Shown here piece by piece: positions 40,426 to 48,310 of a stretch of 64,000 nt of DNA. Both the position numbers and the translations under genes were made by a program. How positions within the stretch are numbered: the first letter of the stretch is position 1; each line of letters starts with the position of its first letter. The notes below the pieces were generated by a model. It saw nothing but the letters and a program-made list of their open reading frames with translations. It was not told the DNA's origin and searched no databases. The stretch is from Variovorax ginsengisoli (GTDB lineage: Bacteria; Pseudomonadota; Gammaproteobacteria; Burkholderiales; Burkholderiaceae_C). The stretch lies in NCBI RefSeq assembly GCF_030811835.1, contig NZ_JAUSRO010000021.1, forward strand, positions 1-64,000, given 5' to 3'.

Positions 40426-40442
40426 TGTCCAAGGAGTCTTTC

Positions 40443-41198
40443 GTGATCCGTTCCCTTCGCGTCCTTTGCCTTACCGCGTTCATCGCGGCCCTGTCCTTCG
40501 CGGCGACCGCACAGCAGCTCACGGTGTCGGCGGCGGCGAGCCTGACCAACGCCTTCAACGACCTGGCGCCGAAGTTCGAGGCGATGAAGCCGGGGGTGAA
40601 GCTGCGCTTCAACTACGCCGCGTCGGGCGTGCTGCTGCAGCAGGTGCAGCAGGGCGCGCCGGTGGACGTATTCGCGAGCGCCGACCAGGCCACCGTGGCA
40701 CGTGGCATCGAGCAGAAGGTGTTCGATGCCGACACCCGGCGCGACTTCGCGCGTAACACCGTCGTGCTGATCGCCCCGGCGGAGGGCGCCTCGTTCGTGA
40801 CCTCGCTCCAGGCGCTCGAAGCGCCGTCCGTCAAACGCATCGCCATCGGCAAGACGGCAACGGTGCCGGTGGGCCGCTACACCCAGGAGGTGCTCGAGGC
40901 GGCAGGGCTCTGGTCGGTGCTGGCGCCGAAATTCGTCCAGGCGGACACGGTGCGACAGGTGCTCGACTATGTGTCGCGTGGCGAGGCGGACGCCGGCTTC
41001 GTCTATCGCACCGACGCAGCGATCGCGGGCGACAAGGTTCGTATCGTGCTCACGGCGCAGGGGCATACGCCGGTGACCTACCCGATCGTGGTGGTGAGCG
41101 ACAGCCGGCAGAAGGCGCTGGCGCGTGACTTCATCGCCTTTCTCGCCACGCCGCCAGCCGTCGAGGTGCTGGCCCGCTACGGCTTCGGTGCACCGTGA
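40443..41198 (+). CDS. modA: Molybdate-binding protein ModA
   Basis: 251-residue periplasmic protein with a signal peptide (VIRSLRVLCLTAFIAALSFAATA, cleavage near AQQ). The mature chain has LTVSAAASLTNAFNDLAPKFE, FNYAASGVLLQQVQQGAPVDVFASAD and later GEADAGFVYRTDA. These are ModA signatures for tetrahedral oxyanion binding by Ser and backbone. I place the start at the GTG with AAGGAG 6 bases upstream; an ATG 18 bases earlier overlapping the modB stop is possible. Confidence 0.92.
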   Translation: MIRSLRVLCLTAFIAALSFAATAQQLTVSAAASLTNAFNDLAPKFEAMKPGVKLRFNYAASGVLLQQVQQGAPVDVFASADQATVARGIEQKVFDADTRRDFARNTVVLIAPAEGASFVTSLQALEAPSVKRIAIGKTATVPVGRYTQEVLEAAGLWSVLAPKFVQADTVRQVLDYVSRGEADAGFVYRTDAAIAGDKVRIVLTAQGHTPVTYPIVVVSDSRQKALARDFIAFLATPPAVEVLARYGFGAP

Positions 41199-41986
41199 TC
41201 GACGTCGACCTCCAGGCCTGCGTGAGCGACGGATCGCGCCGCTTCGACCTCGCAGTGCGCTTCGCCAGCGACGCACCCGTGGTGGCGCTGTACGGCCCCT
41301 CGGGCGCCGGCAAGTCGCTGACGCTGCAGGCGATGGCCGGCCTGCAGCGTCCGACCGGCGGACATGTGCGCATCGGCGGACGCACGCTGTTCGACGCCAA
41401 GCGCGGTGTCGACGTGCCGGTGGCCGAACGGCGTGTGGGCTACCTCTTCCAGCACTACGCCCTGTTTCCGCATCTGAGCGTGCGCGACAACGTCGCCTTC
41501 GGCCTGACGCACTGGTGGCATCGCCGACCCTCACCCGCTCAGGCGGAGCGCATTGATGCCCTGATCGACAGCTTCGGACTGGCGAGCTTCGCGGCCAGCC
41601 GACCGGCCTCGCTGTCCGGCGGACAGCAGCAGCGTGTGGCTCTGGCGCGCGCGCTGGCGTGCGCGCCCTCGGTGCTGCTGCTCGATGAGCCCTTCGCGGC
41701 GCTCAACCCCATGCTGCGGCAGACGCTGCGCAGCGAACTCGCGCAGGTCTGCGCACAGTGGCACACGCCGGTCGTGATGATCACGCACGACGTCGACGAT
41801 GTGCTGGCACTGGCCGACGTCGTCTTCGTCATTGAACAGGGGCAGGCCGTGCGCGAGGTCGACGTGCGTCGTGGCGATGGCCGCGAGCTCACGCAGCGCG
41901 CACTCGTCCACGGCTGGGTCGCTCCGGCGGTGACGGCGGCGGAGCGCTCGGTGCGGCGCTGGCTCGGAGCGCCCGCGCGTGGCTGA
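41195..41986 (+). CDS. modC: Molybdate ABC transporter ATPase ModC, short form
   Basis: 263-residue ATPase: Walker A GPSGAGKS (34-41), signature LSGGQQQRV, Walker B LLLDEPFAAL, H-loop ITHD. A GTG start overlaps the modA stop (GTGA). Typical ModC carries a C-terminal TOBE/Mop regulatory domain (about 350 residues in total). Here the chain ends after the helical domain, so trans-inhibition by intracellular molybdate via that domain is not expected. It overlaps modE by 8 bases. Confidence 0.9.
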   Translation: MIDVDLQACVSDGSRRFDLAVRFASDAPVVALYGPSGAGKSLTLQAMAGLQRPTGGHVRIGGRTLFDAKRGVDVPVAERRVGYLFQHYALFPHLSVRDNVAFGLTHWWHRRPSPAQAERIDALIDSFGLASFAASRPASLSGGQQQRVALARALACAPSVLLLDEPFAALNPMLRQTLRSELAQVCAQWHTPVVMITHDVDDVLALADVVFVIEQGQAVREVDVRRGDGRELTQRALVHGWVAPAVTAAERSVRRWLGAPARG

Positions 41987-42770
41987 CGCAACGCTCCTGT
42001 CGGGCGACCTCAAGCTCGCCGGCCGGCTCGATGCGCGCTTCTTCGCGCTGCTCGAAGCGATCGACGGCACCGGCTCGATCAACCGCGCCGCCCGCACGGC
42101 TGGCTACAGCTACAAGGGCGCCTGGATGCTGCTGGAAACCGCGGCCAACCTCGCCAGCGAGCCCCTTCTCGAAAGCGCCACGGGCGGCAAGGGCGGGGGC
42201 GGTACGCGGCTCACGGCCGCTGCGCACGACCTGCTCGCCGGCTGGCGCACTTTGCAAAGTCGACACCGGGCCTTCCTGCATGAACAGGAGGCCTGGCTCA
42301 TCCAACAGCCGGCGCTCGCCGGCCTTCTTCGGAGAATTTCCATGAAAACCACTGCACGCAACCAGTTCGCCGGCACAGTCTCGGCCGTCGACGCAGGGCC
42401 GGTCACCACCCAGGTCACGGTCACCCTCGCTGCCGGCCAGGAGATCGTCGCCACCATGACCTCGGCCGCGGCACAACGGCTGAACCTGGCGGCGGGCAAG
42501 GAGGCGATCGCCCTGATCAAGTCATCGGCCGTGGTGCTCGTCGTCGACTTCGCCGGCTACGCACTGTCGGCGCGCAACCAGTTCGCCGGCACGATCTCGC
42601 GGGTGGAACGCGGCGCCGTGTCGTCGCTGGTGGTGTTGACGCTGCCCGGCGGTGCGCATGTCACGGCCAGCGTCACCAACGATGCGGTGGAGGCACTCGG
42701 CCTCGGGGTCGGGCAGGCCGCGACGGCGGTCTTCAAGGCTTATTCGGTGATGCTCGCCGTGGCGACCTGA
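41979..42770 (+). CDS. modE: Molybdate-responsive regulator ModE
   Basis: 263-residue regulator with an N-terminal winged HTH (about 1-115: SINRAARTAGYSYKGAWMLLE) and two tandem Mop/TOBE domains. Each Mop begins ARNQFAGT (ARNQFAGTVSAVDAG at about 125; ARNQFAGTISRVERG at about 194). When molybdate-loaded, ModE represses mod genes and can repress alternative pathways. It overlaps modC by 8 bases, and its end overlaps the convergent [2Fe-2S] gene by 31 bases. Palindromes at 37993 and 39712 are candidate targets. Confidence 0.93.
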   Translation: MADATLLSGDLKLAGRLDARFFALLEAIDGTGSINRAARTAGYSYKGAWMLLETAANLASEPLLESATGGKGGGGTRLTAAAHDLLAGWRTLQSRHRAFLHEQEAWLIQQPALAGLLRRISMKTTARNQFAGTVSAVDAGPVTTQVTVTLAAGQEIVATMTSAAAQRLNLAAGKEAIALIKSSAVVLVVDFAGYALSARNQFAGTISRVERGAVSSLVVLTLPGGAHVTASVTNDAVEALGLGVGQAATAVFKAYSVMLAVAT

Positions 42771-43090
42771 GACGCGGCCTGCGGCGCGCGCAGGCGGCTC
42801 ACCGGCACGCCGTTCTCGAGATGGCTGGTGAAGATCTCGGCGACGTCGGTGGGTGCGACGCCGCTGTAGAGAATGCCTTGCGGGTACACCAGCACGTTGG
42901 CGCCGTCGCTGCACGGTCCGAGGCAGCCTGAATAGGTGATGCCCACCTGGTCGTAGGCCTGTCGCTTCTGCAGCTCGGCCCAGAAGGCCTGCAGCACCTC
43001 GGCGGAACCCTTCGCGGTGCAGGAGCCGCGCGGATGCTGCGGCGGGCGGTTCTGGGTGCAGACGAAGACGCGTTGGGACGGGTGGGCCAT
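42740..43090 (-). CDS. Thioredoxin-like [2Fe-2S] ferredoxin
   Basis: 116-residue thioredoxin-fold [2Fe-2S] protein. The ligands are in VFVCTQNRPPQHPRGSC (C-x-n-C) and YSGCLGPCSDG, the pattern of Clostridium/Azotobacter-type thioredoxin-like ferredoxins (FdI of A. vinelandii-type nif clusters). It ends in a short tail overlapping the convergent modE 3' end. It is the last gene of the leftward fix operon and is probably an electron carrier for nitrogenase-related reactions. Confidence 0.85.
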   Translation of the reverse strand: MAHPSQRVFVCTQNRPPQHPRGSCTAKGSAEVLQAFWAELQKRQAYDQVGITYSGCLGPCSDGANVLVYPQGILYSGVAPTDVAEIFTSHLENGVPVSRLRAPQAASQVATASITE

Positions 43091-43141
43091 GGGGTTTCCT
43101 TTTTTGACGATGGGGCTATGCGAGCGTGAAGGGCAGGGGTG

Positions 43142-43600
43142 TCAGGCCGCCATGCGGACGATCCAGGCCTGGAGGTCGCGCACGTGCGCGCTCTCCTCGC
43201 TGGCGAATTCGCGCGCCATGCGTCCCACTTCGGGGTCATTGCTGCGGCGTGCGATGTCGGCATAGAAGTCGTAGCCAGCCGTCTCGCTGGACAGTGCGAG
43301 CTCGAGCGCCGCGATGACGTCGATCAGGCCATCCACGCCTTGCCAGCTCGCGGCCTCGGGGCTGACGCCTTCCGGCCATTGGAATTCGCCGGGCGCGAGC
43401 ACCGGCAGCTCCCGAAAGCCACCGCGATTCATGGCTTCTTTCAGGTGGCGACGCGAATAGAGCGCCATGCGGTCGAACAGCGCCTGCACCTCGCGGTTGC
43501 CGGCGGCACCCATGACCTGCGCGAGGTCTTCGTATTGCCGCGCCGCATCGCGTTCCAGCTGGATCGCATGCACGAGAAAGAGGTGGATGTCGTCGATCAT
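43142..43600 (-). CDS. Ferritin-like protein, paralogue of the fusion at 17025
   Basis: 152-residue four-helix protein with metal-type helices: LVHAIQLERDAARQYEDLAQ, LYSRRHLKEAM, LALSSETAGYDFYADIARRS and FASEESAHVRDLQAWI. The last three align by eye with the C-terminal half of the ferredoxin-ferritin protein at 17025-17909 (RYSRLHLEEA, RRGYEFYYAV, REEAEHVDTLKQW). Di-iron binding is suggested by E..H/E spacing but not proven. It lies directly downstream of fixX (2-base gap), so it is probably expressed with FixABCX, perhaps as oxygen or peroxide protection. Confidence 0.75.
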   Translation of the reverse strand: MIDDIHLFLVHAIQLERDAARQYEDLAQVMGAAGNREVQALFDRMALYSRRHLKEAMNRGGFRELPVLAPGEFQWPEGVSPEAASWQGVDGLIDVIAALELALSSETAGYDFYADIARRSNDPEVGRMAREFASEESAHVRDLQAWIVRMAA

Positions 43601-43602
43601 GT

Positions 43603-43902
43603 CTAGCCGAACTTGAACAGGATGCCGTGGCCGCCGCGTGGGTATTCCCATTCGATGTTGCCGTGGTCGCTGCACAGGATGCGGCAGCTGCCGCACTCCA
43701 GGCAGCCGTCGGTGATCAGCGTGACGCTGCCATTGCCCTCGGTCTTGTAGCAGGCGGCCGGGCAGACGAAGGTGCAGCTCTGCACCGCGCAGTCGTTGGT
43801 GCAGACCTCCGCATCCTTGATGCGGATGTGCGGCCGGCCGGTGTCGACGCGGTAGCGGTTCTGGAACAGCTTGTCCTCGACATTGACGGTGATCGGATTC
43901 AT
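43603..43902 (-). CDS. fixX: FixX ferredoxin-like protein
   Basis: 99-residue ferredoxin-like partner of FixC: CTNDCAVQSCTFVCPAACY and DGCLECGSCRILCSDHGNIEWEYPRGGHG. It accepts electrons from the FixABC electron-bifurcating complex for nitrogenase reduction. It overlaps the fixC stop by 4 bases and is followed within 2 bases by the ferritin-like gene. Confidence 0.93.
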   Translation of the reverse strand: MNPITVNVEDKLFQNRYRVDTGRPHIRIKDAEVCTNDCAVQSCTFVCPAACYKTEGNGSVTLITDGCLECGSCRILCSDHGNIEWEYPRGGHGILFKFG

Positions 43903-45209
43903 CGGAAAGCCCTCCAGAGTTTGTAGGCATCGCCCACCAGGCCGCCGAGCTTGCGGCTCTTGCGAAAGCTCGAGAAGATCTCGCGCTCCTTGCTCTTCTT
44001 GTCCACGCCGTCCACGGTGATCATGGTGCGTGCGGCCTGCGCGAGCAGGTCCGGGTAGCTGGTGAAGAACTGCGGATTCTTGTGCAGCACCGCGGGCATG
44101 TCGCGGTACTTGTGCAGGTCCTTCATCACGAAGCTGTCGTCCAGCGCGTCCTTGTAGGCCTTGAGGGTGCCGGCGCGGTAACCGCGGCCCGCGGCGCGCG
44201 CCTCGATCACCGTTTCGGCCGCGAGCCGGCCGCTGGTCATCGCCAGGTTCGAGCCCTCGCGGTGCACCGCGTTCACGAACCCACCGGAGTCGCCGACGAT
44301 CATCCAGCCATTGCCGTACACCTGCGGCACGGCGTGGAAGCCGCCCTCGGGGATCAGGTGCGCGCAGTACTCCTTCATCTCGCCGCCCTCGATCAGCGGG
44401 GCGATCGCGGGATGGCGCTTCATCTGCTCGAGCAGCACGTAGGGGCTGGTCTTGTTCGGGTTCTTCGCGAAGTCGCCGAGCATGCAGCCCACGCCGATGG
44501 TGAGCGACTCCTTGTTGGTGTAGAGGAAGCCGGTGCCCATCATGCCGTCGGTGATGCGCCCGACCATCTCGATCACGACGCCCGATTCCTCACCGACGTT
44601 GAAGCGCTGGCGGATCGTCTCTTCCGGCATGAAAAGGATTTCCTTGACCGCCAGTGCCACGTTGCCGGCCTTGATCTCGCCGTGGAAGCCGGCCTTGCGC
44701 GCCAGCGTGGAATTCACCCCGTCGGCCAGCACCACCACGTCGGCATACACGTCGCCATGCTCGCGGTCGCACTGCACGCCCACCACCTGGTCGCCGTCCA
44801 TGATCAGCTGGTTGACGGTGGTCTCGCAGATCAGCAATGCGCCGGCCTCGCGCACCTTGGCGCTGAACCACTTGTCGAACTGCGCGCGGATGATGGTGTA
44901 GCGGTTGTAGGGCGGCTTGTTGTAGTCCTCGCTGCGAATGTGGGTGCCGACGAAGGAGGTCTCGTCCAACACCCACATGCGTTGCTCGATGACGTGGCGC
45001 TCCAGCGGCGCGTCGTCGCGGAAGTCGGGAATGATCTGCTCCAGCGCGTTGGCGTAGAGGATCGCGCCCTGCACGTTCTTGCTGCCCGGGTATTCGCCGC
45101 GCTCGATCTGCAGCACCTTGAGGCCGGCCTTGGCCAGGGTGTAGGCGCAGGCATTCCCTGAAGGGCCTGCACCGACCACGATGGCGTCGAACTGGGATGG
45201 CTTTCTCAT
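43899..45209 (-). CDS. fixC: FixC ETF-quinone oxidoreductase-like flavoprotein
   Basis: 436-residue FAD protein: dinucleotide fold VVGAGPSGNACAYTLAKAG near residue 10, VVVLADGVNSTLARKAGFHGE, and a C-terminal region with HYEGGxN-like AVHREGSNLAMTSGRLAAETV. It works with FixAB (ETF-like) and FixX in electron bifurcation to low-potential ferredoxin. It is 10 bases downstream of fixB; GGAGA precedes the ATG. Confidence 0.95.
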   Translation of the reverse strand: MRKPSQFDAIVVGAGPSGNACAYTLAKAGLKVLQIERGEYPGSKNVQGAILYANALEQIIPDFRDDAPLERHVIEQRMWVLDETSFVGTHIRSEDYNKPPYNRYTIIRAQFDKWFSAKVREAGALLICETTVNQLIMDGDQVVGVQCDREHGDVYADVVVLADGVNSTLARKAGFHGEIKAGNVALAVKEILFMPEETIRQRFNVGEESGVVIEMVGRITDGMMGTGFLYTNKESLTIGVGCMLGDFAKNPNKTSPYVLLEQMKRHPAIAPLIEGGEMKEYCAHLIPEGGFHAVPQVYGNGWMIVGDSGGFVNAVHREGSNLAMTSGRLAAETVIEARAAGRGYRAGTLKAYKDALDDSFVMKDLHKYRDMPAVLHKNPQFFTSYPDLLAQAARTMITVDGVDKKSKEREIFSSFRKSRKLGGLVGDAYKLWRAFR

Positions 45210-45219
45210 GACGTCTCCT

Positions 45220-46320
45220 TCAGGCGACCAGGCGCCTGCGTTGCGACAGATGCGCGGCAAAGGCCTGCGTGAGCGCCGGCAGCACCTGCAGGGCGTTGCC
45301 GACGATGCCGTAGTGCGCGAAGTCGAAGATGGGGGCATTGGCGTCGGTGTTGATCGCGACGATCACGTCCGACGCTTCCATGCCCACGCGGTGCTGGATC
45401 GCGCCGGAGATGCCGGCGGCAATGTAGAGCTTGGGCCGCACCGTCTTGCCGGTCTGGCCGACCTGGCGCTCGGCCTCGACCCAGCCGGCCTGCACGCAAG
45501 GCCGCGTGGCGCCGACCTCGCCGCCGAGCACGCGCGCGAGTTCGAACACCAGCTTGAAGTTCTCCGGGCTTTTGAGGCCCTTGCCGCCGCTGACGATCAC
45601 GTCGGCGTAGGGCAGGTTGATCTTGCTGCTGTGGGCATCGGCGATGAAGTCCAGCAGCTTGGTCACGATCTGCGTCTCGACCAGGCCCAGCGTGTCCTGC
45701 ACGACCGTGCCGGTGCGGGTGGCGTCGGGCTGCGGCATGGCCATCACACGCGGCCGCACGGTGGCCATCTGCGGCCGGTAGGCCAGCGTCATGATCGTGC
45801 ACAGCAGCGAGCCGCCGAAGGTCGGACGGGTCGCCGCCAGTGCCCGCGAGGCCGAGTCGATGTTGAGTTCGGTGCAGTCGGCCGTGAGGCCCGTCAGCAG
45901 CGTGGTCGCCACCGAGCCCGCCAGGTCGCGCCCCATCGAAGTCGCGCCCAGCAGCAGGATCTCCGGCTTGTAGGTGTTCACCAGGTCGGTCAGACCCTTG
46001 GTGAAAGGCTCGTTGCGGTAGCCCTTGAGCACCGGGTCGTGCACCACATAGGCTGTGTCGGCGCCGTAGGTGAAGGCTTCGGCGGCGAAGGACTCCAGCG
46101 GCTCGTCCTGTCCGCCGAGCACCACCACGCCGACCGGGCTGCCGAGCTTGTCGGCCAGCTTGCGCGCCTCGCCCAGCAGCTCCCACGACACGCTGTGCAC
46201 ATGGCCGCGCTCGTGCTCGATGAAGACCCAGACGCCCTTGTAGGCCTTGAGTTCCTCGGACAGTTCGACATTGCGGCGGCCGGCCGGCCGCTTGGCCGCG
46301 GGTTGGGGTGCTTCGCTCAT
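45220..46320 (-). CDS. fixB: FixB electron-transfer flavoprotein α
   Basis: 366-residue ETF α-type subunit: KGVWVFIEHERGHVHSVSWELLGEARKLAD, then the FAD-binding C-terminal region GRDLAGSVATTLLTGL…PKLYIAAGISGAIQHRVGM, with DVIVAINTDANAPIFDFAHYGIVG. An N-terminal basic extension (KRPAGRRN) is seen. Its ATG overlaps the fixA stop by 4 bases, so FixA and FixB are made together as the heterodimer. Confidence 0.95.
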   Translation of the reverse strand: MSEAPQPAAKRPAGRRNVELSEELKAYKGVWVFIEHERGHVHSVSWELLGEARKLADKLGSPVGVVVLGGQDEPLESFAAEAFTYGADTAYVVHDPVLKGYRNEPFTKGLTDLVNTYKPEILLLGATSMGRDLAGSVATTLLTGLTADCTELNIDSASRALAATRPTFGGSLLCTIMTLAYRPQMATVRPRVMAMPQPDATRTGTVVQDTLGLVETQIVTKLLDFIADAHSSKINLPYADVIVSGGKGLKSPENFKLVFELARVLGGEVGATRPCVQAGWVEAERQVGQTGKTVRPKLYIAAGISGAIQHRVGMEASDVIVAINTDANAPIFDFAHYGIVGNALQVLPALTQAFAAHLSQRRRLVA

Positions 46321-47165
46321 GACATCTCCTTCATCAGCAGGTCGGATTCGAGCGTCGAATGGCGCGTGAAGATCTTCTGCAACAGGTTGAGCGACACGTC
46401 GCGCAGGTTGGAGACCTCGAGGTCGAGCATCTCTGCCTTCTCGCTGCGCGGCGTTGGGCCGAAGACCTTGCTCACCACCGTCGGCGAGCCCTTCAGGCCG
46501 ATCTTGGAGACGTCCTCGATGCCGGCTTCTTCCTTGTTCCACCTGCGCACCGGCCAGGCCGCCGCGTGGATCATCGCGGGCAGGCCAGCGAAGCGAAGCT
46601 CGTTGGTGTTCTCCAGCATCGTGATGAGGCAGGGCAGGGCGGTACGCAGCACCTGCACGCCGCCCTCGGCGCGGCGCTCGACGGTGATGGTGCGCCCGAC
46701 CAGGTCGGTCTCGACGATGCGCGAGACGTAGGTCAGCAGTTGCAGCCCCATGCGCTTGGCGATGCCGGGGCCGACCTGCGCCGTGTCGCCGTCGATGGTC
46801 TGCTTGCCGGTGAAGACGATGTCGACGGCCTGCTCGGTCGCGATCTGCCGGATGCCGGCGGCCAGCGCATAAGAGGTGGCGAGCGTGTCGGCGCCAGCGA
46901 AGGCGCGGTCGGTGACCAGCACCGCGTCGTCCGCGCCGTAGCTGATGCACTTGCGCAGCGCCTCCTCGGCCTGTGGTGGGCCCATGCACAGCATCGTGAC
47001 CTTGCCGCCGAACTTGTCCTTCAGTCGCAGGGCCTCTTCAAGCGAGAAGAGGTCGTAGGGGTTCACGATGGCCGGCACGCCCTGGCGCATGATGGTGTTG
47101 GTCACCGGATGGACGCGGATCTGCGCCGAGTCCGGGACCTGCTTGATGCAGACGACGATGTGCAT
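46317..47165 (-). CDS. fixA: FixA electron-transfer flavoprotein β
   Basis: 282-residue ETF β-type subunit beginning MHIVVCIKQVPDSAQIRVHPVTNTI, followed by NPYDLFSLEEALRLKDKFGGKVTMLCMGP and the nucleotide-binding ASYGADDAVLVTDRAFAGADTLATSYALA-type region. It forms the FixAB heterodimer. GGAG precedes the ATG. It lies 12 bases downstream of nifW in the same operon. Confidence 0.95.
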   Translation of the reverse strand: MHIVVCIKQVPDSAQIRVHPVTNTIMRQGVPAIVNPYDLFSLEEALRLKDKFGGKVTMLCMGPPQAEEALRKCISYGADDAVLVTDRAFAGADTLATSYALAAGIRQIATEQAVDIVFTGKQTIDGDTAQVGPGIAKRMGLQLLTYVSRIVETDLVGRTITVERRAEGGVQVLRTALPCLITMLENTNELRFAGLPAMIHAAAWPVRRWNKEEAGIEDVSKIGLKGSPTVVSKVFGPTPRSEKAEMLDLEVSNLRDVSLNLLQKIFTRHSTLESDLLMKEMS

Positions 47166-47177
47166 GGAATGGCTCCT

Positions 47178-47516
47178 TCAGGCGGCCAGGCGTCGTGGCA
47201 TCGACGTCTTCAGGCTGTCGAGCGACACGTGCTGGCGGCCGTCGGTGTCCTGGAACACCTTGAACACCTTCTCCTGCGCTGGCGTCGATGTCACGAAGTC
47301 GCCATAGGCCTTCTGCAGCAGCCCGCGGTAGGCCGTGAACATCTGCAGCTCGTCGGCCTGCGCCAGCGCCGTGTCCTGGCGGATGTACTGGAAGAAGCGC
47401 TTGAGGATGTGCAGCCGGCTGACGTTGACCACGCCTTGGTCGAACGGCACGCCGAAGAACTGCAGGAAGTCTTCGGCCGACGAGAGCGCCTTGAGCTGTT
47501 GAAGGAAGTCTTCCAT
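47178..47516 (-). CDS. nifW: NifW nitrogenase-stabilising protein
   Basis: 112-residue NifW: MEDFLQQLKALSSAEDFLQFFGVPFDQGVVNVSRLHILKRF at the N-terminus (F-GV-x-[FY]D motif) and YRGLLQKAYGDFVTSTPAQEKVFKVFQD. NifW is thought to protect or help mature the MoFe protein, particularly under oxygen. It lies 6 bases after cysE. Length is normal. Confidence 0.93.
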   Translation of the reverse strand: MEDFLQQLKALSSAEDFLQFFGVPFDQGVVNVSRLHILKRFFQYIRQDTALAQADELQMFTAYRGLLQKAYGDFVTSTPAQEKVFKVFQDTDGRQHVSLDSLKTSMPRRLAA

Positions 47517-47522
47517 CGGGGC

Positions 47523-48302
47523 TTACTCCTGGAGTGAGGGTTGCAGAAGGGAATCGAAGCCGGGGTCGGCACAGCGGTCCGCGCAGTCGCTGCAGGGCAT
47601 TTCGGCCGCCGGCCGCGCCTGCAGCGTCTCGAGTTGCGCGACGCGTTCCAGCAGGCAGGCGATGGCCTTGCCGACCGGGTCCGGGATCAGGTGGTGGTCG
47701 AGGTCGAAGCCGTGGGTGCTGCGGCGCTGCGGCACCACCACGCGGCCCGGAATGCCGACCACGGTCGCCCCGGCAGGCACGGCCTCGATCACGACCGAAT
47801 TGGCCGCGATTCGGGCGCGCTCGCCCACGGTGATCGGGCCGAGGATCTTGGCGCCGGCACCGACCACCACGCCATCGCCGAGCGTGGGATGGCGCTTGCC
47901 GGCCGACCAGCTGGTGCCGCCGAGCGTGACGCCGTGGTAGAGCGTGACGTCCTCGCCGATCTCCGCGGTCTCGCCGATCACGACCCCCGTGCCATGGTCG
48001 ATGAAGAAGCGTGCGCCGATGCTGGCGCCGGGATGGATGTCGATCTGCGTGAGCCAGCGCGCGAAGAAGGACATCGCCCGGGGCGCGTAGCGCCAGCCGC
48101 GCCGCCACAACACGTGTGCCACGCGATGCAGCGCGATCGCCTGCACACCCGGATAGATGGTCCACACCTCGAGGCGGTTGCGTGCCGCCGGGTCGCGCTC
48201 CAGCACGCAGCGCACGTCGCCACGCAGCAAGGCCCACCACGATGGTTGTCGCGCCGCCGCGGGGACGGACGCGCTGCCGAGTGCTCTTGATTGCGGTGTC
48301 AT
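47523..48302 (-). CDS. cysE: Nif-associated serine O-acetyltransferase (CysE/NifP)
   Basis: 259-residue left-handed β-helix enzyme forming O-acetylserine, boosting cysteine for Fe-S cluster synthesis during nitrogen fixation. Motifs: DIHPGASIGARFFIDHGTGVVIGETAEIG, DVTLYHGVTLGG, KRHPTLGDGVVVGAGAKILG and PAGATVVGIPGRVV. The C-terminus has an unusual Cys-rich tail (EMPCSDCADRCADPG). It lies 8 bases downstream of nifV. In Azotobacter the nif-cluster copy is called nifP. Confidence 0.92.
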   Translation of the reverse strand: MTPQSRALGSASVPAAARQPSWWALLRGDVRCVLERDPAARNRLEVWTIYPGVQAIALHRVAHVLWRRGWRYAPRAMSFFARWLTQIDIHPGASIGARFFIDHGTGVVIGETAEIGEDVTLYHGVTLGGTSWSAGKRHPTLGDGVVVGAGAKILGPITVGERARIAANSVVIEAVPAGATVVGIPGRVVVPQRRSTHGFDLDHHLIPDPVGKAIACLLERVAQLETLQARPAAEMPCSDCADRCADPGFDSLLQPSLQE

Positions 48303-48310
48303 GTCCCGCC

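Noticed and set aside
42248..42261. Palindromic ACTTTGCAAAGT inside modE, similar to CTTTGCAAAG at 37970
   Set aside because: It lies inside coding sequence and the 37970 copy is explained by the -12 box of the σ54 promoter; similarity is probably chance.
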